A DNA stretch of 64,000 nt, taken from positions 64,096,789 through 64,160,788 of the forward strand of contig OY282558.1 in assembly GCA_958295665.1 (NCBI GenBank). The letters run 5' to 3'. Position 1 is the first letter of the stretch. Each line of letters begins with the position of its first letter. Made by a program: the position numbers and the translations under genes. The DNA comes from Tipula vernalis. Lineage: Eukaryota; Arthropoda; Insecta; Diptera; Tipulidae. Shown piece after piece: positions 33,615 to 45,828 of the stretch. Below the pieces are notes generated by a model, which saw nothing but the letters and a program-made list of their open reading frames with translations, was not told the origin of the DNA and did not search any database.

Positions 33615-34574
33615 AAAAAACAAAAGACGGAAGGAAAAGGACAGCTATATCAAAAGTTACGGCAATACGAAGAGGCGACAACCATATGATAGTTCCAGAA
33701 AAATCTCAGGATGGCAGTAAAAAATTTAGAGTGGTAATTGATTTTCGTACATTAAACCAAATAACCATAGACGAAATCTACCCGTTGTCAAATATTACCG
33801 AGATATTGGACCAACTCGGCCAATCTAATATTTTCAGTACACTTGACTTAGCAAATGGTTATTATCAAATTCCACTACATCCAGATGATCAAATCAAAAC
33901 TATATTTAGTAAACAATCAGGACATTACGACATAGTGATATATGGTTTTGATTTGATGGATCATAATTCAAAGTTAGTAGAAGTCTTCAAAACTATTAAA
34001 GCACATAACCTAAAACTTCAGCCGCAAAAGTGTCATTTTTTGAAAAAGAAAATTTGTTACTTGGGACATTATGTGACCAGCGAAGGCGTCCAGCTCCATG
34101 AAATAAAAAGAAACTAAAATCATTTTTGGGCTTTACAGAATATTACCATCGTTTATTACCATCAATTCTCCAATAACCGAACTTCCAAGCACCATTCATA
34201 CTGACAACCGACGCTAGGGATTTTGCCAGAGCCATAGGTTTCATTCTTTCTCAAAACTAATAACGATCTTCCAATAGCTTAATGCTAGTCGATAATTAAA
34301 TTGTGCAGAACGTAATTATCCTACGGTGGAGAAGGAATCATTGGCAATAGTTTGGGCAGTACAGATATTCAATCCTTACTTGTACGGTACAAAATTTAAA
34401 ATTCGGACTAATGATCGTCCTCCCACATTGTTAAAGCTTAATCCAAAGCCTTCATCTCGACTATTGCGTTTAGAGTTAGATGATTGCGATTATGAGATAG
34501 AATTTAAACCTGGTTTATCTAATAGGAATGCTGACGCGCTTAGTCGTATTCCACATTCTGATATACCATTCTGA
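33615..34574 (+). pseudogene. Ty3/Gypsy pol fragment (reverse transcriptase and RNase H) with internal deletion
   Basis: 33686-34117 reads IVPEKSQDGSKKFRVVIDFR, then the block containing the first catalytic Asp (FSTLDLANGYYQIPLHPDD). Right after SGHYD it jumps to IVIYG. The stretch that normally carries the MPFGL motif and the YLDD active site is therefore deleted in frame. Downstream is the thumb (LKLQPQKCHFLKKKICYLGH). After a stop, 34110-34320 still shows FLGFTEYYHRLLPS and LTTDARDFARAIGF. 34326-34574 is the RNase H end (EKESLAIVWAVQIFNPYLYG) through to the chromodomain-side motif NADALSRIP. Protease, integrase, Gag and LTRs are not visible. Enzymatically dead. Confidence 0.92.
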
Positions 34575-37110
34575 TATGTTTACAATTACACGATTACAAA
34601 GAACTAAAACATCACCGCTTGTTAGTTTGCTTAATTTACTTACTTCGTTCTGTAAGCAAGTGTCTTAGAAGAAATCCTTATCACACAATTAACCATTTAA
34701 ATCGCTATTATTCATTCAAGAAACGATGATTTTAGAAAGAAAATAGTTTACAAACTATTTTGAAAGTTGTGAAAAAATTTATAAATTATTATTTATTACT
34801 GCTTAATGGTAGCATCGTTAGGACGCGGTAGTTAAAATTAAGTCATAAAAAAGTCATTACTTTATAAATCACTTTCACACATTCATATACTCGTAGACAC
34901 AGACCATCATCATGATGCCATCAAAATCTCATAATAAACCATCGTCATTAACAATAATTATAATAAAAACATTTTTTTTTGGGAAAGTTAAAATGTCAAA
35001 TTTGTACAGTTAATGTCAATTTACACGAAATAATATCTACAAATATTTGTTTTGTTTACTTGTTTGTCCATCATATCTCTTCGCCTTAAGTTCATAAAGA
35101 TTTTGATCGCCTTAATTTTGTTTCTTCATTTCCATTTCCAATAATAATTTTATTTTTTATAGTTTAGTTTGGCTTACAATTTATGCAAATTTAAAACTCT
35201 TAATTTATTTGTTTTATTTATAAAGAAAAAAATTCAGATTTCCGTTTATTTCATTCATTATTTCGGTTTATATGCTGTTGCATAGTACAAAATTAGCAAA
35301 AAATTAGATTCGATCATTACGTTGGAGTTTAGACAAAATTTTTGTTTACCTTGGACTTATTTATTTGAGTACAGCACTCGTGTATACGCAGTAGTTTGTT
35401 TACTTCCCGCGTTATATATTGCTGTACATAAATTAGCTTGTACTCATTTTTCAATATAGGTATCGTATATATATAAGATTAATTTAAGAAGATACAAAAT
35501 ACAAAAAAAAAAACCTGTTACATGCTCACATTAAATACGATGCAAAATAATAATAAAATTGTAATTGATATTTATTTTATGTATTAGTTAAGTGTATAAG
35601 AATTTTTTTTTACGATATCTGATCGCAAAGTATGTTAATCGAAAAGAATTTTGTAATTCAAATGAAACGGTTTTAAAACAAGTCTATTATTTTATTGCGA
35701 AATTAAATGACATAAATATTTTCTCTTGTTTGATTGGAAAATGGCCTAAATTTATACGGTACAAATAAAATTGTACTTCTCGCTTGATCACAGGAGTTCG
35801 AATTTTTAATAAAACGATTTTTTATACATTTTTAAGTAATGATGGTCTGGATAAATATGGCTGCGTCATCATACATACATAAAATAAAAATCTATTTATT
35901 GTTTATTTAAAGCATAATTAACTTTAATTAAGTATGTTATTATATACAAAAACCAACTATAGGAGTGTACACATTTTGTCACCAAACCGACAACCGAACA
36001 ATAGATTTGATTAATGAATTCTTTCTAAGACCGAAGAGAAGTGCACCCTTTCTTAACAATTTCATTCCATTCCACATACATACAGTTAGTTAAATTATGT
36101 TGATAAAGATATTTTATTTCATTTAATTTATTTTAATTAAGCTAACATATTTTTTTATATTATTAATTATACCAATATGTCTCCTGAGCTGAAACCCTTA
36201 TCGTATCAATTATGTAGTCGTTTATATTTATGTAGCATAAGCAGCATCTATATTGCAAACAATTTTTCGCAAACATATACAAACGAATTCCATTAGCATT
36301 ACTAAACATTTTGTAAACCAATCAATTACCGTTTTATGTATTTACATATACTGTTAATAGCCTAACATTATAATTTGAGTTTTTTTTTTTTTTTTTTGTT
36401 TTTTGCAAACACAAGCCGAAATTTTAAAGCTGTCACAATTTATTAAACTTTGTGTTTCTTTTATTATTGTGTTTGGTGTCTTGTTGATATTTTTTGTTGT
36501 TAATTTATTACAGCTCTCGCGCTCAGAAACAAAGTTTTAACGAGTTTTTTTTTTCGTTGATCGTTCTTGTTATTCTGCCACCAGCGAGATTTGAATTAAT
36601 TAAAACATCTAATTAAGTTTATTGTGTTATTAAGTTTGTTGAACTTTTTGTATATGAATGTTTTTTAGCTGATTAAAATTTCGAAAGTTACTCGTAATGC
36701 ATTATTTTGTATGATTTGAATGATTAGTTAGATGTTGTGAATCCGATTTAAACGGATATAGACAAACCAAATTGTTTCATCTTGTACATTTCTTAAATTA
36801 TTTGTTATGCATTCATGCTCTCCTTCAGATCGCTGCAGGTACTATTATCAAACTTATCGAAAAACAACGGATTAAATTTTTTGTTACACAATATTATGCT
36901 TTCAGCCTTGGTAGAATTTTTGTTTCAAATTATCAGAGGTCCATTTACATATCGACTCAATATCCCTGTTTAAGTTCTGAATTAAAGTATTAATATTGGA
37001 CAACTTATTACAAGAAAAAATTTAAAAATCAATCAATCTTGCGGCACTCCAGATAGAACTGGTAACCTTGTTGATATCGTACTAGTATGAACTTCCTGTA
37101 TGAACAATCC
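34575..37110. other. AT-rich intergenic DNA, nothing recognised
   Basis: Long A/T tracts, including an 18-base T run near 36379-36396. The frame 36772-36993 has no recognised motif. Confidence 0.5.
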
Positions 37111-37114
37111 TATC

Positions 37115-37545
37115 AAATCCATCACTGAAATCGAGTCACTACAACAGGGGCCTTCTTACTGTCTAAATTTCTATGCAGATTGTCGATTGTGTTCCAAAAT
37201 TTGTTTTTTGTTGACATGTTCAAAATTTTTGATAAAACAGGTAAAATGTTGATCGGCCGAAAATCAGAAGGCATTGATGTATACGATATTTTACTAATAG
37301 GTACCAATTTTACGATTTTCCACGCTGAAGGATATATGGACGTTCTTAGTATGTAGTTAAAACAATGTAGAATATGAACATTGATGTCAGTAATAACAAT
37401 TTTAAAAAATCTTGGGGAAATACTGTCAAGTTCAGTAGCATCTGATTTTACTGTAGTTCATTCAAATCGATATTCTTAAAGGAAAAACATGGACTGCGAA
37501 TTAGGTTTACGCAAATTAAACTGAATGCGGGAATTGTTAATCCAT
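37115..37545 (-). pseudogene. Non-LTR reverse transcriptase fragment
   Basis: On the minus strand, 37450-37330 reads ELDSISPRFFKIV and YPSAWKIVKLVPISKISYTS. 37307-37200 continues with SDFRPINILPVLSKILN. These are RT blocks 0 and 1 (the 'G.DxIxP.F.K' and 'P..WK...+.PI.K' motifs, then 'RPI..LPVLSKI'). There is no catalytic block. The sequence dissolves before 37115. A fragment only. Confidence 0.75.
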
Positions 37546-37734
37546 GAACATTACTATTCTCGACCGACACCCAGTTTAGAAAGCTTGTTCCACATACGCT
37601 TTTGAGGGAGGTTTGAGATTTTGTTTCTTATAAAAGTTTTATTTAAATTGCACATGTCCAATTATCTTTCATATAAAATTTAGCGAAACCGAAAAGGTAC
37701 CTTTATGCATGTTACTTGGGAAAAATACTTGAGA

Positions 37735-38060
37735 AATCGAATTTATATTGTATTGTGCTTGGCAAACCCTTTCATTTGATATTCCTGTCATGGATGTGGT
37801 TAGGGAAATTTAGTACGACATCTTTTAGCTTATCGTATTCTGCTCGTCAAACCCTTTCATTTGATACCCATGTCAAGGAGCTTGTGGAGAAATAGGGGAT
37901 CCGTTATCTTGGGGAGGACGCCATATTGGATTTATTATGACGTCATTCACCTTAACGTTTTCTATTCGTCAAGCCCTTTCATTTGATATACCCATATCAA
38001 GGAGGCTTTAAAGAAAAAGATAATCCGCCATCTTGGAGCGGTGGCCATTTTGAAAATACA
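37735..38060. repeat. Short tandem array with CCCTTTCATTTGATA core
   Basis: Three units share 'gtcaaaccctttcatttgata' at about 37755, 37850 and 37966. They are followed by 'cccatgtcaaggag' and 'ccatcttgg'-like segments. The spacing of about 95 and 117 bp shows indel divergence. Confidence 0.8.
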
Positions 38061-38440
38061 TATTACAATATTGAGTTACTATATTGCATTGTCACCAGAA
38101 CAATGAGAAGACAGTGAGAAGAGGGATAAACATCGATTAAAAAATTTTGCCCAACCAAACAACAAATAGGTGAAGTTAAAATTAGCGTGATGAAAAATAA
38201 TCCGTTCACTCACATTTCGCAGGTGACCACGAAGATATCTCCCCCATATCGCGTATAAGGGCTTCAATGTAATTATAATTCCGCAGAGAAATATTTGCAC
38301 TACCCTAGGGAATAAGATCTCTCTTTTAAGAGGAAGAAACGGCTGGCAACTTGAAAATACGTTAAAGTGGTTTAAACCGTGGGTGCTTTGGCCAAACTGA
38401 GTATGTATGACATTTTGTCATTCGCTTCAACAAAAAATAA

Positions 38441-38575
38441 AATATCGAACATTATTTAGGAGTAACAGTAGATACGAAATTATTTAAAGTACTTTTTGCT
38501 GATTACAGAAAATGCAAAAGAAGCAACTTATAAGAAGTTCTGTGATGAATAAGATGTCTAGCCACATTTGTTAAA
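38441..38575 (+). pseudogene. Possible non-LTR RT thumb fragment
   Basis: The plus strand reads IEHYLGVTVDTKL and, after a one-base shift, ITENAKEATYKKFCDE. This resembles the 'YLGVxxDxxL.....H' segment that follows the RT active site in insect non-LTR elements. It is short and ends in a stop. At about 38780-38825 a frame reads RHKYIQIYGIPELNDD, which could be a scrap of an ORF1 RNA-binding domain. Both calls are weak. Confidence 0.35.
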
Positions 38576-39840
38576 TTCCACAGTGACTATTAAAAAAATG
38601 CTTTAGTTACTATAGTTTTCGGCCCATTGGACGAATTAATACAAATAATTTCAGTGCGATAAATTGCTTTACGAAAAAATATTTAGTGAATTGTTTGCTC
38701 TTCGATACGAACCACCGTAGAAAATTAATTACACCAAAGCGTCTTTGTCTTAAAGAAAGCAATACTTTTGGAACAAAAACGACATAAATACATTCAAATA
38801 TACGGAATTCCAGAATTAAATGATGACGCCATATACTGACACTGTATAATAGTGAAAGTTTTTACCGGTGAAGACGGCAATTTTGTAAAAGACAGTTGAA
38901 ATTGAAAAACACCGTTAACGATGAAAGGTAACATGGTAAAGTTGATGAGAATAACGTGAAATCAAAAATAGCTGGATTGTTTGTTAGAATAAAATATGTA
39001 TACGGTTAATAAAAACGAAATGATAAAAAAAACGAAAATTTTAAAAAGAAAATTACTTTTATAACGGTTATTGAATTAGTTAGTGTCATCCACTTCGCCT
39101 ACCTAATTTGGCTCTAAATTCAAAGACGAATGAATATTTTTCAAAGCGGTTTGTTTTATTAGAAAGAGTATACATTGCCATTAAGTATGGAACACATTGA
39201 TCTTTCAAGTCTTGGATAATCTCTGGATAGTTAGCGTAGCACTTATTCTTAACGGCTCCCCACAAAAAAAAAATTCAACGGAGTCAAATCGCATCTTCAA
39301 ATCGCAGAAATTTCATTTCTACTGAATTTTTCACGTAAATTTCAATATTTCCTAAGTAAGTTTTCAAAATTTCCCAATTTTATTCAAGCGTAAAGCGACC
39401 CATTTCGTAAATGTCAAACATTAAACTAATTTTCTGTCATAACACGAATGACGTAAGTGTTGCCACACACGAAATAACCGGTAGTTGAAATTTCAAATGC
39501 TAGATGGACCACCAAAATCGAGAATTTTTCACTAAGTGCAGTCTCGAAAAGTTGTCATAACGCACAAAGGTAAGTTATTCTTTGATTACACAATTCACAA
39601 CTTTTACAATTTAAGACATTAAAATTCAGCGCGCTAATTGGTTAAAACAGTGGTTGTCACTTTTTAGGTTATGTAACTTTGCTTTGCGTTAAAAAGGAGT
39701 GACCAGGTCCAAAGCTTGTAAACATGGACGAAGTCTGAAAAAATTCCAAAACCAGAAAATTTTGACTTAAAAAAATCAGGCTAGTTATTAGATCTCGAAA
39801 TATGTTATGTATGTTTGGTGGCGATTATCATCGTAGGGCG
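38576..39840. other. Intergenic, nothing secure
   Basis: Apart from the weak ORF1-like scrap near 38.8 kb, I see no coding or structural feature. Confidence 0.4.
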
Positions 39841-40315
39841 TTTCTTAAATAAAACATTGCCAGAATTCAACAAATATTGCGGGACACTACTACGGTCCAT
39901 AAATCGAAACCATAAATCAAGAAATTAGATTTGCCTAAAAGAAATTTATTTATAATTCAGGCATTTATTACATTCCCAGCACCAAATGGAACATGCACGT
40001 TTGCCAATGGATTTTAGTCAACTTTTATATCTGAGTAATTAAACCGATTCTATAACTAGTTCCTAATATAAAACTGAATTAATCATGCTCTGAATAATAT
40101 ATTATATCATTCGGGTCGTATCATTTGAAACCGGATTTCTTAAATAAAATATGAGCCAAATTCAAGAAATATTGATGACCACCAAGAAAACTACGAAACA
40201 CAATTGTTGACGGATTTTACTGAAATTTTATATCTGAAATATTTTGTAGACCCTAAACAGTTCCTAATATAGAACCTATTATTTCATGGCCTGAAGAATT
40301 CTTTCAGCCATAAAG
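39840..40315. repeat. Two diverged direct repeats of about 290 bp period
   Basis: The segment from about 39845 ('cttaaataaaacattgccagaattcaa…aaatatt') recurs from about 40137 ('cttaaataaaatatgagccaaattcaa…gaaatatt'). Both continue to 'gga-ttttac/agt-aa-ttttatatctgag/aaat' and 'agttcctaatata-aac'. The copies are diverged and differ by indels. Confidence 0.7.
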
Positions 40316-41646
40316 TTGGGCTAAGATCAAAAATATTAAAATAAAACAAAAAAAATTTTTGGCCATATAATTTGGGCTAGATTTCGATATCTACCGCTAG
40401 TAAATTTAGCAATCTTAATGAATATTATCTAAATACCAGAACAATGCGAGATATTTTCCCGGATGCACGCAGAAGTTTGATAAACTAAACCATGTCCGGA
40501 GAAACCAGGACGTCTGCTCATACTATTTCACTCACTGCCTTAATGTGCTACTTTTTAGCAAGCCGCCGTTCCAGGAACGTTTTCTCCATATGTTCCCATA
40601 GGCATAATTTGATAAAATTACTCAATCTGTGTTTCCTGCATTAATTAACATAGGTTTTTGCAAGATAAGACCTTGATAATAGTATAGTTGAAGACTTTTT
40701 TTTTCTTGGTTTTAGAGAAGGGATACTGATGCTGACGGGATGCTGATATCACTGTATCTGGCAACAGGGATGAACTGGATATAATTTAGTAACGTAGATC
40801 TTGGCGGTTTATTATTTAATACTTGTTTTCCGTCCATTGTCCCTGCTGTTATTTAGATATTCCGTTCTTTCAATTTCTTTGGATGTATTTATCTGAGACC
40901 CAAAATGTCAATATATATGTACCACCCAATTAAGGTCGCAGGAATTAATATCCTAAAAAATGGAATTAAGCTCGCTGTCGAATTCTTCTTCCGTGATCAG
41001 TTCCTTCAATCCGCTAAATCAAACCCTACAATATCTAACCAGACTAACTAACCACTAATGCAGGTGAGACCAACTAGCCGATCTACATAGCCTTGCCATT
41101 CACTTTGCCAATGTTTGAGATCTAGTCTCTAATAAAACCAACGTTTATCAACATCTCAAATCACTTAGATCCGACATAGAGGTTCTTAAGAACATAAAAT
41201 TATCTACGTAGATCTAATCTAGGAGAACGAATTTTACTTCGGGCGCTACCTTGGGTTGTAGGTTGCAACAAAATTTGTTACAAAAAGCCCTGAAACTATT
41301 CTGCTTAAGATTTCATTGAATAACAATTTTCTTTTTAATTAGTTTATAAATATATCTCATAATCAGACGGAGATAGCGACAATGGACTTATTCGAAGAGC
41401 TGTCGTGCAAGTGTGTTGACATTCAAAACCAACATCCAGAGTGAATGAATGGTTAAATATAAAGTTACGAATGTTGCTGAGCACCACTAACAAGCATATT
41501 TTTATAACAATGTTATATAGACGATGTTATAGTAACTTTTGCCAGACGACCGCATCGATTGTAAATATTTCTTTGTTGGTGAATTCTTATTCGAAGACCA
41601 CTTACGGGCGAACATGTTAACATCGAACTCGACATAACTGGTATCA
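40316..41646. other. Intergenic, nothing recognised
   Basis: No protein-like frame or repeat structure is identified. Confidence 0.45.
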
Positions 41647-42004
41647 TTTATTTATTTATTTATTTCAATTAATGATGTACAACACGTAATATAATAATAT
41701 TATAATAAAAAAAATTACATAATGTTAACAAGTTTCTAAATTTAATAAGAACTAAGCAATAAAAAATATAATTTAATTGAAAATAATTAGAAAATGTCTT
41801 TTGGACAAGAAGCCAGTGATAGGCATTCCTTCAGTTAAGAAATTAAATATGGTTGGGGGTGATTAAAAAACAGTACAAAATAATATATAAATCTACATAA
41901 TTTTTACAAAAGTGAATATAAATACTTGTAATGAATGTAATATAAAAAATAATGAATATTATACAAAATAAAAAAATGTGAGAGACCTAGATAGGATATA
42001 ATAC

Positions 42005-43735
42005 TTAAACAATCAAATCAAACAAGAAATCTAATGATTCGTTGTGCAATAACCAGGTTTTAAGTGACGCAACAAATATTTTTTTTGAAGTTGATTCACG
42101 GATAAATTTAGGAAGATTATTAAAAATTCTAGGTGCTGTTACTAAAAAGTAATTGAGGAAATGAGTTTTAAAAAATTTAGGAATAGCTTTCAAACACATA
42201 GAGTTCCTGCGCAGATCATAGTGACAACTTAAATTCCGATTTCCACTAATTACAAAATAAATCTTCATAACTTTGAATACGTATAGATGCTTCAATGGAA
42301 TAATTGAACACGTTACAAATAATGGCCACGAGTGAAAACGTTTATTTTTAAAGAACATCAACCTAATTGCATGTTTCTGAGCGATAATCAGTGGTTTAAC
42401 CGTCTCATAATAAGTTCCACCCCAACAGCAGATACCGTAACGTAAACGTGAATCAATTAACGCATTATAATAACTTTTTAAAAACAAAACCTAATCCTAG
42501 GTATTTAATAGAGCTGACTGATTCAATTACCATGCAATTAACGGTACAAGCACCACTTTTTGAGCAGATAACATCGTGGAATATAATATCACGGTTAAAC
42601 GACGGATTACTCGTGCTTAAATTAAGCAATACCACTTTAGTCTTTGCACTAAGTACAAGTTTGTGAACAGCAAACCATTCACTCAAAATATTAAGATCTA
42701 CTCTAATAAATATTAAGACGAGAGACAGCCGTTGTGTAGTTGCAGCAATCATAAGCAAATGCCATATCATCCGCATAAGCAACAACTTTGCCAAAAAAAT
42801 TTTGTTTAAAAATAGAATTGACATAAACAAGAAATAAGATGGGCCCCAGAACGGAACCTTGAGGCACACCTACATTAAGTTCAACAGTGCGACTCAGGCA
42901 AACACTAATACTAACTCGTTGCGAACGACCTTCCAAAAACGACTTAAGCCACTCATACAAGCAACCTCTTAATCCAATGTGCCAAAGTTTATCCAAAAGT
43001 ATCCGGTGGTCCATCATAGCAAAAGCTTTACTTATATCGACAAATAGAGCAGCTGATGTATGAGAATTATTAAGACCTTCGTGTAGCGGATTCATTAAAT
43101 TAAGAAGAGCATCAGCAGACCAGTTCTGAACCCAAATTGACAAGAACTAAGATAATTAAAAGAGTTTATGAAGTCAATAAAACGGGATTTTACCGATTTC
43201 TCAAAGATTTTTGAAATAACCGGCAGAAGCGAAATCGGCCGATAATTGCATAATAATAAGCGCTCACCTTTTTTGAAGAGCGGAATGACCGTCGCGGTTT
43301 TTAATGCTTGCGGAAAAATACCTTCAGTAATACTACGATTAAATAGTTCGCACATAATATCAACAATGTTGTAATTAATTTCTTTTAAGATGGTACTGCT
43401 TAGTCCAATATTATCGGTCGTAAATTTGGATTCCAAAGAATTTATAATAAAAAATAATTCGGTCGACGTGATTGGCCGGAAGAAACAATTTCTATTGGAA
43501 GGATTATCTAAAATCAAAGTACTCGAGTATAATTACTATTAGATCTCATCGATGTAACAATATTTTGAAAATACAAATTGAAACAATTTGCAATATCAAT
43601 ATGTAAAGAAATTTGTGTACCCGATTTATCGATTATTTCAGAGATTGCGTTGCAACGTGTCCCTTTGTTCAGTATTTCATTTGCCAATTCCCACTGCTTC
43701 TTACAATTGCCACCCGCTCTTTGAAATTTGTTAAA
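42005..43735 (-). pseudogene. Reverse transcriptase domain of the minus-strand PHD non-LTR element
   Basis: Frames in order: from 43735 a linker reads FNKFQRAGGNCKKQWELANE. 43517-43095 then has block 1 (FPQALKTATVIPLFKKGER, NYRPISLLPVISKIFEK). 43143-42703 has FVDISKAFAMMDHRILLDKL (first catalytic Asp), GVPQGSVLGPILFLVYVN and VVAYADDMAFAY, so all catalytic Asp residues survive. 42869-42465 has the thumb (LSEWFAVHKLVLSAKTK, SIKYLGLGF). 42487-42005 has the C-terminal domain (YYNALIDSRLRYGICCWGGT to TAPRIFNNLPKFIRE). Three frameshifts separate the frames, near 43120, 42780 and 42475, so no intact enzyme is made. The domain organisation and C-terminal 'SRLRYGI..WG' motif are usual for CR1/Jockey-like elements. 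Confidence 0.92.
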
Positions 43736-43737
43736 AT

Positions 43738-43860
43738 CAGGGCTGTGGAGTCGGAGCCGGAGCCGGAGTCGGAGTGGCGGAGTTTATTTCTATTTTCGTA
43801 TTTTTAAAGGAGCCGGAGCCTATTATGGGATAACCAGACTCCGGCTCTGGATTTTTTTTG
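43738..43860 (+). mobile_element. Truncated hAT terminus (CAGGGCTGTGGAGTCGGAG type)
   Basis: CAGGGCTGTGGAGTCGGAG followed by repeated 'ccggag' begins at 43738, exactly where the retrotransposon linker breaks off. CTCCGGCTCTGG near 43841-43852 is a partial inverted complement. CAGGGCTGTGGAGTCGGAG is the start of a hAT-type MITE found in many animal genomes. The opposite CAGCCCTG end is missing, so the copy is truncated. Confidence 0.65.
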
Positions 43861-44147
43861 CTTACGTAGCCCAATTATTTATATATGCATTAGCGCAGTT
43901 CAAATTGGAATTCAAAATCGGACTAGCCGAAATTAGGGAAAAATCTTTATGAAAAATCTTCGTCTTTTTTAAAGCCTAGTGCGTTGTTCAAGTGAAATAC
44001 AATTTTCACTGGTCTCCAAAAATATAGGAAGATAAATCGAGTTTCGTAAATATTTTAGTGTGTACAACTTCATGTTGTCTCTGACAACGTATTTTATACA
44101 ATAAAATTCACTTCGATCCTCAAAACGCAAAAAGTCAAATGAAATTG

Positions 44148-44935
44148 TCAAAATTTATCTTCACATTTATCGTCCAGGGGCCCTATTCTCGAATTCGCCA
44201 ACCATTTGCCAGATGTGGACATCGAATATTGCACTAACAAATTATTTAATAATTTAAAATCTATTTTAAAATTAGCAGTTGTAACTTTCGGAACAGATTG
44301 AACAATAGGGTTATCTTCTAATAATAGAGTTACGAATATAGCGTAATGATCAGTAATTCTCATATCTATGACAGATGATCTCACAATACAAGTAGAAGAC
44401 AAAATAACAATCCTTGTTGGAGCATTGACATCAGAAGTTAAACCATTACTTGACATCAAAAATTTGTATTCATCTATTTGCGTTGAATTATCTAGTAAAT
44501 TAATGTTTAGATCACCAACGACTAAAAGATTTTTGGATTTAAGTCTACACATAAAAGGGCCAAATTTATACAAAAAAGCATCTATGTATTAAAAGATTGC
44601 AACCTATTGACACATACTATAGTAATTTTAAAACGATTCAAGTAAATATCTACCATTAAGACATCGGCAGTATTCAAAACAAAATCGGTTGTAATTTTCA
44701 CATTTAAATCATCAGCTATGTAAACTGCAACACCACCAGAGCGATATTTATATAACTGTCAATCTCATTATCATTTATCCAAATTTCAGACAAAGCTATT
44801 AATTTAGGCATTACACAAAAAGATTGCAGATGGTAAACTAAACAATCATAATTTTTACGCAAGCTACGTATATTTTAGTGCATGACACAAAAATTGTGAC
44901 CTTTAGAATGAGAAGTCATGGAAGGATGGGAAGGT
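44148..44935 (-). pseudogene. APE-type endonuclease domain of the minus-strand PHD non-LTR element
   Basis: On the minus strand from about 44890 the frame reads NIRSLRKNYDCLVYHL, then LIALSEIWINDNEID, and RSGGVAVYIADDL. From 44573 it continues with LLVVGDLNINLLD and VIDMRITDHYAIFV, the last being the SDH-equivalent box with Thr for Ser. The LSE (usual catalytic Glu position), GD-N and DH residues are recognisable. Stops occur at the start of the domain and after 'VNRLQSFNT'. The domain ends at 44148 with DDKCEDKF. Confidence 0.85.
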
Positions 44936-44984
44936 AAAGATAAGTTAGGACCTAAACATATACCAATTAGAGTTTGTTTAGATC

Positions 44985-45828
44985 CTCCATTGAATTAATC
45001 AGCTTGATTGGTTCACCATTCTCCTTCCTCATACGTATCGTAGAATTCCTAATCCAAAGGTACTTAGAACTGCGATCAATTCTAGCCTTTTTAGCTGTAT
45101 GTCAAACATTCGTTAATGAAAATTGGAGTTGCATCTTGAACATCAGCACCAAATGAAGTTGTGTTTAGTTTTAGTTTTTCCTTGTATTTCGTATCCATAA
45201 TCAAATCCTTGGTTTTTCTTGATAAAAACTTTAAAAACACTACATCCTGCGGTGATTTAGAATTACCAATGGAAAATGATTTTCTCTTTTTTATAAAGCA
45301 ATAGTCGATGTCACGAGTTGTAAATGATGAAATACCGAGCCCGTTATTAAATAATTTCACAACGGTATCATCAATATTGGAAGAATCAGTTGTAGGCAAA
45401 CCGGTAATTTCTAAGCATTTTTCCTTTGATAATTTTTCCAAGTATTCAATTTGCTGCTAAACTAAATTAGCTTCTAAATTTTTCACTAGAGAAAATAAGT
45501 TCTCGTATTCCTTTAGCTGATTAAATACTTTAGAAAAATTAGATTTGATGTCATCTTTCATACTGATGACTTCGCCAAACAGCATTTCCAAGGTCACGGT
45601 TGAATTAATTATACACGATGTAGATGTTTTATCAGCCATACTGCCACCCGAACTATTTGCACATAATTCACAAATCCAAGATTTAGAAGTTACTTCAATA
45701 TTATCAAACTTGGCACTGTCCAACATTACACATTCGAGATGAAATAATTTAAGGCATGCTACACATTTTATGTTATTTTTGAGTTCAGCACCACGAATAA
45801 TTCTAACGTTACATTTATTGCACGACAT
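44985..45828 (-). pseudogene. ORF1 of the minus-strand non-LTR element (PHD finger plus RNA-binding region)
   Basis: 45828-45457 starts MSCNKCNVRII. It contains a C4HC3 PHD-type zinc finger (Cys3, 6, 22, 25, His30, Cys33, 53, 56) followed by a heptad-like coiled-coil region. One in-frame TAG at 45457-45459 interrupts 'LV-QQIEYL'. 45441-45091 continues in the same frame with KEKCLEITGLP, an RRM-like core of L1/CR1-type ORF1 proteins. After a further frameshift near 45105, the frame reads KARIDRSSKYLWIRNSTIRM and ends NSMEDLNKL-stop near 44985. PHD fingers in ORF1 are known in several insect non-LTR clades. Function would be RNA chaperoning; here it is inactivated. Confidence 0.85.

Larger units (their letters stand above)
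41647..45828 (-). mobile_element. PHD-finger non-LTR retrotransposon, nearly full length but broken
   Basis: The element lies on the minus strand with ORF1 at 45828-44985 and ORF2 (endonuclease and RT) from about 44930 to 42005. It ends in an (AAAT)n tail at 41665-41647. Gene order, APE-type endonuclease and A-rich microsatellite tail define a non-LTR retrotransposon of the CR1/Jockey kind. The 5' limit is uncertain; sequence up to about 46000 may be its 5' UTR. No target duplication was established. A foreign hAT terminus at 43738 and about 300 bp of unrelated DNA lie between endonuclease and RT. Confidence 0.88.

Noticed and set aside
43738..44154. Complete hAT insertion with 8-bp duplication GTTAAAAT / GTCAAAAT
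   Set aside because: The right end lacks the CAGCCCTG terminus and the flanking match has a mismatch, so a complete element cannot be claimed.
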